Below are positions 54,457 to 61,834 of a DNA stretch of 64,000 nt, piece after piece (position 1 is the stretch's first letter; each line of letters opens with the position of its first letter). A program made the position numbers and the translations under genes. The stretch lies in NCBI RefSeq assembly GCF_002904345.1, contig NZ_PEIH01000003.1, forward strand, positions 1 to 64,000, written 5' to 3'. The stretch is from Bacteroidetes bacterium endosymbiont of Geopemphigus sp. GTDB lineage: Bacteria > Bacteroidota > Bacteroidia > Flavobacteriales > Blattabacteriaceae. The notes beneath the pieces are model-generated. The model had not been told where the DNA came from. It saw only the letters and a list, made by a program, of their open reading frames with translations, and did no database searches.

Positions 54457-55875
54457 TTAACTTTTCCGCTCCAGACCTAACTCTTCACCTTTTTTCAACA
54501 TAAAGCAATATACAGATTCACGATCATTGCATATTTCTCCATCCAATATCGCCTCTTTTATGGCATTTTTTATAATTCCAACTTTTGGAGAAGGCTGTAA
54601 ATTAAATATTTTCATGATTTCTTCTCCTGAAACTGGGGGCTGCCAGTTTCGAATTCGGTCTTTTTCTTCGAGTTGATGAAGCTTTTTCTCAACCAGGATA
54701 AAATTATTACGGTAACGACGCTGTTTTTCCGGGTTTTTTGTAGTAATATCTGCCTTGCAAAGCACCATAAGATCCTCAATATCCTCACCGACATCAAACA
54801 ATAGCCGACGCAAAGCCGAATCAGAAGCTTCATCACTTACCAAGGCTATAGGCCGGGAGCTATACTGAACGATTTTCTGAACGTATTTTACAGTAGATCC
54901 CATAGGCAATTTAAGGCGCCGAAATATCGCCGGAATCATACGGGCGCCTACAAACTCGTGGGCATGAAAAGTCCAACCTGTACGGGCTATATATTTTTTC
55001 GTAACAGCTTTACCGATATCATGCAACAAAGCCGCCCAGCGAAGCCATAGAGAATTTGAAACCTCACTTACGTTATCCACCACTTCAAGTGTATGAAAAA
55101 AATTATCTTTATGAGAATGTCCTTCCTTTTCTTCTATACCTTCTAAAGCATTAAGCTCCGGCAAAATCATAGAAAGCAAACTTGTTTCATACAGAAGTCC
55201 TAGACCAATAGAAGGTTTTGGAGAGCGCATAATTTTTTGAAATTCATCCATGATACGCTCAATAGAAACAATCGAAAGACGCTCGCGATTTTTACATATG
55301 GCCTGAAAAGAAGCTTCTTCAATAATAAAGTCAAGCTCGCTAGCAAAACGTACGGCGCGTAACATACGAAGTGGATCGTCAGAATAAGTGATTAAGGGAT
55401 CTAAGGGGGTACGGAGAAGTTTTTTGTGAAGATCGACCAAACCACCGAATGGATCGATCAATCGCCCATAGTCAGATGAATTAAGGCTTATAGCCATAGC
55501 ATTAATGGTAAAATCTCTTCGGTTCTGATCCTCTACGATAGAGCCGTCTTCGATGAGTGGTTTTCGGCTTTCGCTGCGATAAGATTCCTTACGGGCGCCC
55601 ACAAACTCGATCTCTCGACCTCTGTATTTGAGCATAGCCGTTCCAAAACTCTTAAATACAGTAATCCTAGGTTGATGTTTAAGGTTTTGAGAAACTTGCT
55701 TGGCCAGCGCTATACCGCTGCCGGTGGTCACCACATCTATATCTTTCGAATATCTTTCATTAAGAAGAAAATCACGAACATATCCTCCGATAACATAGAC
55801 ATCTTGTTGAATTTCCGAAGCTGAGCAGCCAATAGTATGAAATATATTTTTCTCAATGGCCCGGGTCAAATCCAT
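54457..55875 (-). CDS. cca: CCA tRNA nucleotidyltransferase with HD domain
   Basis: This enzyme adds or repairs the 3' CCA of tRNAs; the tRNA-Glu in this window lacks an encoded CCA. The 472-residue protein begins with the class II head VYVIGGYVRDFLLN and KDIDVVTTG (DxD metal site), followed by QNRRDFTINAMAISLN and the neck DDPLRMLRAVRFASELDF. A C-terminal HD domain has WAALLHDIGKAVTKK and HEFVGARM. A poly(A) polymerase activity cannot be ruled out. It starts five bases after the tsaC stop codon. Confidence 0.93.
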   Translation of the reverse strand: MDLTRAIEKNIFHTIGCSASEIQQDVYVIGGYVRDFLLNERYSKDIDVVTTGSGIALAKQVSQNLKHQPRITVFKSFGTAMLKYRGREIEFVGARKESYRSESRKPLIEDGSIVEDQNRRDFTINAMAISLNSSDYGRLIDPFGGLVDLHKKLLRTPLDPLITYSDDPLRMLRAVRFASELDFIIEEASFQAICKNRERLSIVSIERIMDEFQKIMRSPKPSIGLGLLYETSLLSMILPELNALEGIEEKEGHSHKDNFFHTLEVVDNVSEVSNSLWLRWAALLHDIGKAVTKKYIARTGWTFHAHEFVGARMIPAIFRRLKLPMGSTVKYVQKIVQYSSRPIALVSDEASDSALRRLLFDVGEDIEDLMVLCKADITTKNPEKQRRYRNNFILVEKKLHQLEEKDRIRNWQPPVSGEEIMKIFNLQPSPKVGIIKNAIKEAILDGEICNDRESVYCFMLKKGEELGLERKS

Positions 55876-55880
55876 AATTC

Positions 55881-56456
55881 TTATTTGCGCAATATCTGCC
55901 AGCTTTCATCTTCATTGCATCTTACAATAAGAGAAGAGCTTGCATAAGTCGCCTGATCTTTTCGGCGCAAATCTACAATATAGTCTACCGCTTCCAAAAT
56001 ATCGGAGCTGATTTGACAAAAAGATAAAGGCGTAGGATCTCCTGAAAGATTAGCAGAAGTAGAAATTAAAGGCCCTCCAAGGGATTTTATAAGTTCTTGA
56101 CAAAAAGTATCGCTGGTAATACGTACAGCTAAGGCACCGTCGCTTGCGGAGAGAGCAGAAAATAAGGCTGTGGGATAGTCATATATAATGGTTAACGGAC
56201 GAGAAGTCTTTGCCATAAGATGCCAGGCTTTCCGAGGAACTTTTACTATACACCTGAGCATCTGAGCGCAGCTCACTAATAAAATCATAGGTTTCTGAGT
56301 ACTCCTTCGCTTGATTTCATAAAGTTTTTGAACGGCTTTGAGATTTGTGGGGTCACAGCCGATTCCCCATACTGTATCGGTAGGATATAAAAGGATTCCT
56401 CCTTGCTTTAAAGTCTCAAAGCTTCTAAAAAGCTCCTGAGAAAATTTTTCAGACAT
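55881..56456 (-). CDS. tsaC: L-threonylcarbamoyladenylate synthase
   Basis: The Sua5/YciO/YrdC domain protein makes threonylcarbamoyl-AMP for the t6A37 modification of ANN-decoding tRNAs. The 191-residue sequence has GGILLYPTDTVWGIGCDP, the nucleotide-binding KLYEIKRRSTQKPMILLVS (KxR..KP), and GPLISTSANLSGDPTPLSF. It lacks the extra Sua5 domain. It is the first gene of a series tsaC - cca - pRiA4b-like - nrnA-like on the minus strand. All four act on, or near, RNA if the nrnA assignment holds. Confidence 0.93.
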   Translation of the reverse strand: MSEKFSQELFRSFETLKQGGILLYPTDTVWGIGCDPTNLKAVQKLYEIKRRSTQKPMILLVSCAQMLRCIVKVPRKAWHLMAKTSRPLTIIYDYPTALFSALSASDGALAVRITSDTFCQELIKSLGGPLISTSANLSGDPTPLSFCQISSDILEAVDYIVDLRRKDQATYASSSLIVRCNEDESWQILRK

Positions 56457-56559
56457 CAGATGATTTTTCTTTTTAAACGTTTATAGACATATAAATTGTA
56501 AGTGACGTTAAATAATAAAACTCTCACTGAAGATTTTTATGTCTCATCCACAAAAAAAC

Positions 56560-57300
56560 ATAATGTCTAAATACATAATAGTCACAAAACCAAGATTTGA
56601 AAAATCCTTACTAGCTATTAAAAATACCTCCTTTAAGCAAATAATAATTGAAAAATCGTCAAAATGGCTTTAATACAAAATGGTGAAGGCGGGGTTGAAC
56701 ATTTTTTTCAAAGAGTTTATCAGTTTGTATACGAGCATATTAGCTGAGCTTTGCATCATACTGCTCCCGGGATAAATAGGTGTAATGATCGAGTTTATTT
56801 TTTAGATAAGCGATTGTGCTCTGACAATGAAGCTTTTCATGTACACGCCTGGAAGAGTCCATAAAAGCAATAATTTTCCTTAAATAATATAGGTAACTTA
56901 TCTTTCTGAAATCCGCTATAGCGCAGCGCTTTCCCTACGGGATAAAATCTCCTGTACACATAATAAGCCTAAAAGGCATCAGGCATATGGAGAGCTTTTA
57001 AAACTTTCATCCTTTAAGATTTTGTTCAAACGCTCATCGGCATCTATAAATAATACCCATTGATGAGCAGCAAGATCAAGCGCATGATTTCTTTGAGTAG
57101 AAAAATCTTCAAACAAGCGCTGATAAAATACGTACCTTCTGGCACTCCATCGAACTTTCCAAAGTTTTATCTGTGCCATAACTATCGAGGATAATAATTT
57201 TCATCAGCAAAGGAAACGCTCTTAAGAAATTCAGCAATATTTGACTCTTCATTATAAGTAATGACCAAAGCGCTGATAGAAGTTTTCTTCAATTTCTTAC
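56560..57300 (-). pseudogene. Family 2 glycosyltransferase remnant (LPS-core type)
   Basis: The minus strand begins with SALVITYNEESNIAEFL and SVSFADE, then a shifted frame gives VFYQRLFEDFSTQRNHALDL and HQWVLFIDADERLNKIL (56979-57179; FIDADER is the DxD region). Further downstream come LKNKLDHYTYLSREQYDAKL and NYYLLKGGIF. This order matches WaaE/KdtX-like GT2 enzymes of lipopolysaccharide core synthesis. Several frameshifts are present. An intact but different GT2 gene diverges next to it. Confidence 0.75.
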
Positions 57301-57403
57301 GATATGAATGAATTTAAAACGCCTAAAAAACCATAAAACTTGAGACAAAGTTAATTAAAAAAGCACGTAAGGAGGTATGTATTTTAAAAATAAGATTGTG
57401 TTA

Positions 57404-57411
57404 TACGTTTG
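57404..57411 (+). promoter_or_regulatory. -7 element (TACGTTTG) of the glycosyltransferase gene
   Basis: TACGTTTG fits TAnnTTTG and lies 24 bp before the ATG at 57436. It also explains why the in-frame TTG at 57409 is unlikely to be the start. Confidence 0.45.
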
Positions 57412-57435
57412 CTTTTTTATGTTTCACTTAATATT

Positions 57436-58269
57436 ATGACGCCTTTACTTTCAGTTATTATCAGCACTTACAATTCTACAGGATGGCTAAAAAAGGTATT
57501 ATGGGGTTATCAAAGACAAAGTTTTAGGTCTTTTGAGCTCATTATCGCCGATGACGGATCAGATGAAAATACAGCGCTATGCATTGCGCAAATGAAACGC
57601 ATCGTTCTTTATCCTATACAACATCTATGGCAAACTGATAGAGGCTTTCGCAAAACCACCATTCTAAATAAAGCTATAGTGCATGCCCAAGCAGAATATT
57701 TGGTGTTTAGTGACGGAGATTGTATTCCTCGAGATGATTTTCTTGAAGTTCACTGGCAAACGCGAAAACCCGGATACTTTCTCTCAGGAGGTTATTTGAA
57801 ACTGCCTGTGGAACTCTCGCAAAGGATTACATCAAGCGATATTCTCTCGGGAATTTGTTTCGATATACAGTGGCTCAAGTTGTATGGACTTAGTCCTTCT
57901 GTTAAGAATATGAGGCTTACACACTCCCCCTGGATATCAAGAGTTTTAAATGCCTTAACGCCTACGAAATCCACTTGGAATGGTCACAACGCCTCGGCCT
58001 GGAAAAAAGATCTTCTGAAGATAAACGGTTTTGACGAGCGTATGGCCTATGGAGGAGAAGATCGCGAACTGGGCGAACGTTTAGAAAACATGTATATAAG
58101 AGGAAAGCAGATTCGCTATAGTGCCATCTGCCTTCATCTTGAACATACGCGAGGGTATATCAGTGAAAAGGATCTAAAAGAAAATAAAAGGATTCGAGGA
58201 AAAACTCATGATTTCAAACTGATAAGAACACCCTGTGGAATTTTAAAGGAAAAAAGCAAGGATGTATAG
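57436..58269 (+). CDS. Family 2 glycosyltransferase
   Basis: The 277-residue GT-A fold enzyme starts MTPLLSVIISTYNSTGWLKK. LIIADDGSDENT (nucleotide binding) and YLVFSDGDCIPRDDFLE (the DxD-like metal site) follow. The C-terminal part has NGHNASAWKKDLLKINGFDE and GGEDRELGERL, the pattern of galactosyltransferase-like C-terminal domains (Glyco_transf_7C), with the catalytic-base-like EDRE. It probably adds a sugar to an envelope glycan. The acceptor is unknown. It is converging on dapD. Confidence 0.88.
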   Translation: MTPLLSVIISTYNSTGWLKKVLWGYQRQSFRSFELIIADDGSDENTALCIAQMKRIVLYPIQHLWQTDRGFRKTTILNKAIVHAQAEYLVFSDGDCIPRDDFLEVHWQTRKPGYFLSGGYLKLPVELSQRITSSDILSGICFDIQWLKLYGLSPSVKNMRLTHSPWISRVLNALTPTKSTWNGHNASAWKKDLLKINGFDERMAYGGEDRELGERLENMYIRGKQIRYSAICLHLEHTRGYISEKDLKENKRIRGKTHDFKLIRTPCGILKEKSKDV

Positions 58270-58274
58270 AGCAA

Positions 58275-59090
58275 TCAAACCGCCAGTGCATATTCGCGAA
58301 GCACTTCATTTAAGGAAGTTTTTTTATTTGTACTTTCCTTACGTTTCCCAATAATCAGCGCGCAGGGTACTTGATAGTTCCCTGCAGGAAAAGCTTTAGG
58401 ATAAGTGCCCGGAATTACTACAGATCTTCTAGGCACACGCCCTTTGATTTCTATAGGAGAGGAACTTGTGACGTCTATAATTTTAGTAGATCCCGTTAAA
58501 ATAACGCCTGCTCCTAAGACCGCTTCTTTTTCCACACAAACACCTTCCACCACAATACATCTGGAACCTATAAAAACATCATCTTCAACAATGACAGGGG
58601 ACGCCTGCAAGGGCTCTAATACCCCTCCTATACCTACGCCACCACTCAAATGAACGCGAGCTCCGATCTGCGCGCAACTTCCTACTGTAGCCCACGTATC
58701 TACCATGGTGTTTTCATCTACGTAAGCGCCAATATTAACGTAAGAAGGCATCAATATGACACCTTTAGAAAGGTAAGATCCATAACGGGCAATGGCATGA
58801 GGAACCACACGAACTCCCTGTTTTTCATAATCAATTTTTAAAGGAATTTTATCATAAAATTCCAAAGGTCCCAGTTGCGTTCGTTTCATTTCTGATATGG
58901 GAAAATACATCAAAATGGCTTTTTTCACCCATTCATTGATTTGCCATTTCCCTTCCATAAACTCAGCTACTCTGAGCGCTCCTTTATCGAGCTGCGAAAT
59001 AACCTCAAATACTACTTCCTTGGTTTCAGGCAGGGAGCGTTTTTCAGGGCTCTCCCATGCGATTTCTATATATTTTCTTAGGCTTGACAT
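58275..59090 (-). CDS. dapD: Tetrahydrodipicolinate N-succinyltransferase
   Basis: The enzyme succinylates tetrahydrodipicolinate in the succinylase branch to diaminopimelate and lysine. The 271-residue protein has an N-terminal alpha domain and the left-handed beta-helix of hexapeptide repeats, including VNIGAYVDENTMVDTWATVG, LSGGVGIGGVLEPLQASP and VIVEDDVFIGSRCIVVEGV. These are the most conserved DapD segments. With murI, its presence indicates peptidoglycan precursor synthesis. It diverges from ruvX. Confidence 0.95.
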   Translation of the reverse strand: MSSLRKYIEIAWESPEKRSLPETKEVVFEVISQLDKGALRVAEFMEGKWQINEWVKKAILMYFPISEMKRTQLGPLEFYDKIPLKIDYEKQGVRVVPHAIARYGSYLSKGVILMPSYVNIGAYVDENTMVDTWATVGSCAQIGARVHLSGGVGIGGVLEPLQASPVIVEDDVFIGSRCIVVEGVCVEKEAVLGAGVILTGSTKIIDVTSSSPIEIKGRVPRRSVVIPGTYPKAFPAGNYQVPCALIIGKRKESTNKKTSLNEVLREYALAV

Positions 59091-59139
59091 CTTAAAACTT
59101 TATTTTTTGTAAAGATAAACAAGCTGAAGATATCGAGTA

Positions 59140-59152
59140 TATTTGCAGTACA
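59140..59152 (+). promoter_or_regulatory. -7 element (TATATTTG) upstream of ruvX
   Basis: TATATTTG in this interval matches TAnnTTTG about 17-18 bp before the TTG start of ruvX; the exact -33 partner was not identified. Confidence 0.4.
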
Positions 59153-59165
59153 TATCAGAATTTAG

Positions 59166-59633
59166 TTGTCCCGCATACTGGCCATAGACTACGGAAGCAA
59201 AAGAACAGGACTTGCCACAACCGATCCACTGGAGCTTATCGCCTCAGGACTAAAAACCGTAGCTACAGAAGAATTGATGGTTTTTTTAGAATACTACCTT
59301 CCTAGAGAGGAAATTCATGCAGTGGTTGTTGGTGAACCCAAGCTATGGAACAACGAGCCTTCTTTAATAGAAAAAGATATTCAGAAATTCATTAAAAAAT
59401 TTCGCGTACGCTTTCCAGATATTTATTTAGATCGTGTAGATGAACGCTTTACTTCAAAAGTAGCTCAATACGCTATGATTGGCGGGGGGTTAAAAAAGAA
59501 AGCGCGACAAAATAAAGCACTTATCGATAAGATCAGCGCTGTGTTAATTTTACAATCTTATCTGGATAAAAAAAAAATGTATGATTTTACCAATCACTAT
59601 GTATGGGGACCCTGTATTGAGAAGAAAATGTAA
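59166..59633 (+). CDS. ruvX: Putative pre-16S rRNA nuclease / Holliday junction resolvase-like (YqgF)
   Basis: The RNase H-fold protein starts MSRILAIDYGSKRTGLATTD with the first catalytic Asp, and contains AVVVGEPKLWNNEPS (the family VGxP.. segment with an acidic residue nearby), YLDRVDERFTSKVAQYAM and KALIDKISAVLILQSYL, the last Asp motif (normally K..iDsiAA..iLq.yL). Family members act in 16S rRNA 5'-end maturation. The start is a TTG; no ATG fits. The last 17 codons overlap the def gene by 53 bp. Confidence 0.88.
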   Translation: MSRILAIDYGSKRTGLATTDPLELIASGLKTVATEELMVFLEYYLPREEIHAVVVGEPKLWNNEPSLIEKDIQKFIKKFRVRFPDIYLDRVDERFTSKVAQYAMIGGGLKKKARQNKALIDKISAVLILQSYLDKKKMYDFTNHYVWGPCIEKKM

Positions 59634-60174
59634 AGAAATTAAAGATTCTTATCCTAATCTCAAAACCTTGATTTATAATATGTTTGAAACTATGTATCAA
59701 GCTGATGGGGTCGGTCTAGCGGCGCCTCAGTTGGGTTTAAGCATAAGAGTATTTGTAGTGGACACTTCTGCTTTTGCAGATGAAGAAAATGATGATAAAG
59801 AAGCTTTTCAAGAATTGAGCGATTTTAAACGAGTATTTATCAATCCTAAAATAGTTAAAATTTATGGAGAGTTCTGGAAATTTAAAGAAGGTTGCCTGAG
59901 TATTCCAGAAATCAGAGAGAATGTAGATCGACCTGAGTACTTGCATATAGAATATTATGATGAACACTGGAAAAAGCATGAAGAAAGCTTAAAGGGTGTG
60001 CGTGCAAGAGTGATACAACATGAATATGACCACCTTTATGGTAAGCTATTTATCGATTATCTTTCGCCCCTAAAACGACAGTTGATAAACAAAAAACTGA
60101 AAAAAATTTCAGAAGGTATACTGAGGCCCAGCTACAAAGTTGAGTTTTCTAAAAAAACGCATAAAAAAATATGA
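59581..60174 (+). CDS. def: Peptide deformylase
   Basis: This metalloenzyme removes the formyl group from nascent protein N-termini. The 197-residue sequence has all three motifs: GVGLAAPQLGLSIRV (motif 1), EGCLSIPEI (motif 2, with the metal-binding Cys) and VIQHEYDHLYGKLFIDYL (motif 3, HExxH form). The start MILPITMYGDPVLRRKC is normal even though it lies within ruvX. The TGA overlaps the start of the DUF5606 pseudogene (ATGA), so the three were once one operon. Confidence 0.95.
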   Translation: MILPITMYGDPVLRRKCKEIKDSYPNLKTLIYNMFETMYQADGVGLAAPQLGLSIRVFVVDTSAFADEENDDKEAFQELSDFKRVFINPKIVKIYGEFWKFKEGCLSIPEIRENVDRPEYLHIEYYDEHWKKHEESLKGVRARVIQHEYDHLYGKLFIDYLSPLKRQLINKKLKKISEGILRPSYKVEFSKKTHKKI

Positions 60175-60542
60175 ACATATCAAAAGTCATCACCGTAGTA
60201 GGAAAATCAAGTTTGTATAGATTTATCTCACAAACACGAAACGGTTTTCTCATCGAGTGCTTTACTCAATCCAGACGCTTTCCTATTTCTTCTAAATAAA
60301 GTAATTCTACTTGAAAATATTAGTATTTATACTACAGATGAAAAAAAGTAAGTCTGATGGAAGTTCTAAAAAAAATAGAGCATAAAGAAAAAACAGGCCA
60401 TTCTTTGAACGCTAAGAAGAGTCATGGGAAGTTGCATGCCTATTTCAAAAATATTCTACCAAATTACGGTAAAACGCGTCTTTACGAATCAGACTTAAGA
60501 AAGATCTTTCGTTGGTATAATATTTACAGAACACTGAATTAA
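60172..60542 (+). pseudogene. DUF5606 family gene with two frameshifts
   Basis: From the ATG at 60172 one reads NISKVITVVGKSSLYRFISQ and TRNGFLIECF, then after a shift NKVILLENISIYTTDEKK, and after another shift VSLMEVLKKIEHKEK and LHAYFKNILPNYGKTRLYES to the stop at 60542. This is the full length and order of the Bacteroidota DUF5606 proteins (about 125 residues), which usually end in a DIKKIxxWYN segment (here DLRKIFRWYN). The function is unknown. The pieces are well conserved, so inactivation may be recent, or sequence errors could be involved. Confidence 0.75.
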
Positions 60543-60566
60543 CCTCTACAGAGTCCCCGGAAAAAT

Positions 60567-60598
60567 AAAAAAGGGAATAAATATTTATTCCCTTTTTT
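60567..60598. terminator. Bidirectional terminator, perfect 32-bp palindrome
   Basis: A 16-bp perfect inverted repeat without spacer (AAAAAAGGGAATAAAT and its complement) lies between the convergent DUF5606 remnant and rplT. The flanking A and T runs give a U-tract in both directions, as in factor-independent terminators serving both genes. Confidence 0.8.
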
Positions 60599-60618
60599 AA
60601 AGAATCATTTGATAGTTT

Positions 60619-60963
60619 TTACTTGACTTTTTCTATGATAGCTTTAAAAGCTTCAGGATGATTTAAAGCTAAATCCGCCAATACTTTACGATTAAGATCG
60701 ATTTTCTTATCTGAGAGCTTTCCCATAAGTTGAGAATAAGAAATACCATGCTCTCTAGCCCCGGCATTGATGCGCTGAATCCACAGACTTCTAAAATCTC
60801 TTTTCTTTCTTTTACGGCCTATGTAAGCATATTGGAGTGCTTTTTCAACAGCATTTTTAGCAACAGTAAACACTTTGCTACGCGCCCCATAGTAACCTTT
60901 GGCGGCTTTAAGTATTTTTTTTCTTCTAGCTTTTGCAGCCACTGCGTTTACTGACCTTGGCAT
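60619..60963 (-). CDS. rplT: 50S ribosomal protein L20
   Basis: The 114-residue basic protein begins [20 protein letters not shown] and has the [20 protein letters not shown] signature. It binds 23S rRNA early in 50S assembly and in many bacteria represses its own operon by binding the mRNA. It is the last gene of the thrS-infC-rpmI-rplT cluster, 77 bp after rpmI, and is followed by the strong palindromic terminator. Confidence 0.97.
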   Translation of the reverse strand: MPRSVNAVAAKARRKKILKAAKGYYGARSKVFTVAKNAVEKALQYAYIGRKRKKRDFRSLWIQRINAGAREHGISYSQLMGKLSDKKIDLNRKVLADLALNHPEAFKAIIEKVK

Positions 60964-61040
60964 ATTAATTTAATTTTTTCCGAAAGGCGATCTTTTTCAG
61001 ATACTTAAGCGCACAAACGGAGGGTTTGAATTTATAAAAC

Positions 61041-61238
61041 TTAGCCTACTAATAATTGTTTTCTTATACTTTGCTCATCTACCTTCTCAACGAGAGAAAA
61101 ATGAGTCAAATGGCGCTTACGTTTGGTAGACTTCTTGGTAAGGATATGATTCTTAAGAGCATGCTTCCTCCTTATGAGGCCGCTGGAAGTAAGCTTAAAG
61201 CGTTTCTTAGCGCTAGATTTGGTTTTTAGTTTAGACAT
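61041..61238 (-). CDS. rpmI: 50S ribosomal protein L35
   Basis: The 65-residue protein begins [20 protein letters not shown] and contains [20 protein letters not shown], which is the L35 signature. It lies 23 bp after infC and upstream of rplT in the standard order. Confidence 0.96.
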   Translation of the reverse strand: MSKLKTKSSAKKRFKLTSSGLIRRKHALKNHILTKKSTKRKRHLTHFSLVEKVDEQSIRKQLLVG

Positions 61239-61261
61239 TCTTTCTTAAAAATTAGATCATT

Positions 61262-61822
61262 TTATTTTTTTGGCGTCAAAATAAGAAACATTCTTTTTCC
61301 CTCCATATAAGGCATCTGCTCTACCTTGGCGCAATCCTCAAGATCACGTGCTAAACGCAATAACAATATTTCTCCCTGGTCTTTATAAATTATAGAACGG
61401 CCTTTAAAGAAGACAAGAGATTTAACCTTGGAGCCTTCTCCTAAGAATTTTCGGGCGTTTTTTTTCTTGAACTCATAATCATGTTCATCGGTTTGCGGAC
61501 CGAAACGTATTTCTTTTACTACTACTTTAGTCTGTTTGGCTTTAAGTTGCTTTTGCTTTTTCTTTTGCTCATAAAGGAACTTTTTATAATCGAGTATCTT
61601 ACAAACAGGCGGATCGAGTTTAGGGTTAATTTCTACCAAATCTAACTCCAGGTCCTGAGCAATAGCTAAAGCTTCCTGTAGAGAGTATATACCGTTTTCC
61701 ACATTGTCCCCTACAAGACGAATATCACGAGCAGTGATACGATCGTTGATTTTATGAGGATTCTCCTGATTTTGAGGACGGTAATTAGGTTTTCTCCTCA
61801 AAAATTTTTTTTGTAACGCGAT
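61262..61822 (-). CDS. infC: Translation initiation factor IF-3, probable ATC start
   Basis: IF-3 binds the 30S subunit and checks start-codon pairing. The protein has [20 protein letters not shown] in the N-domain, the lysine-rich linker near [16 protein letters not shown], and the C-domain [20 protein letters not shown]. No ATG is available. The first usable codon is either the TTG at 61801 or an in-frame ATC at 61822, which lies 12 bases after the thrS stop and gives [19 protein letters not shown]. In E. coli infC starts at ATT, and this rare start underlies autoregulation; the ATC is therefore preferred. With it the protein has 186 residues. Confidence 0.9.
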   Translation of the reverse strand: MALQKKFLRRKPNYRPQNQENPHKINDRITARDIRLVGDNVENGIYSLQEALAIAQDLELDLVEINPKLDPPVCKILDYKKFLYEQKKKQKQLKAKQTKVVVKEIRFGPQTDEHDYEFKKKNARKFLGEGSKVKSLVFFKGRSIIYKDQGEILLLRLARDLEDCAKVEQMPYMEGKRMFLILTPKK

Positions 61823-61834
61823 AACTCTGTAATT

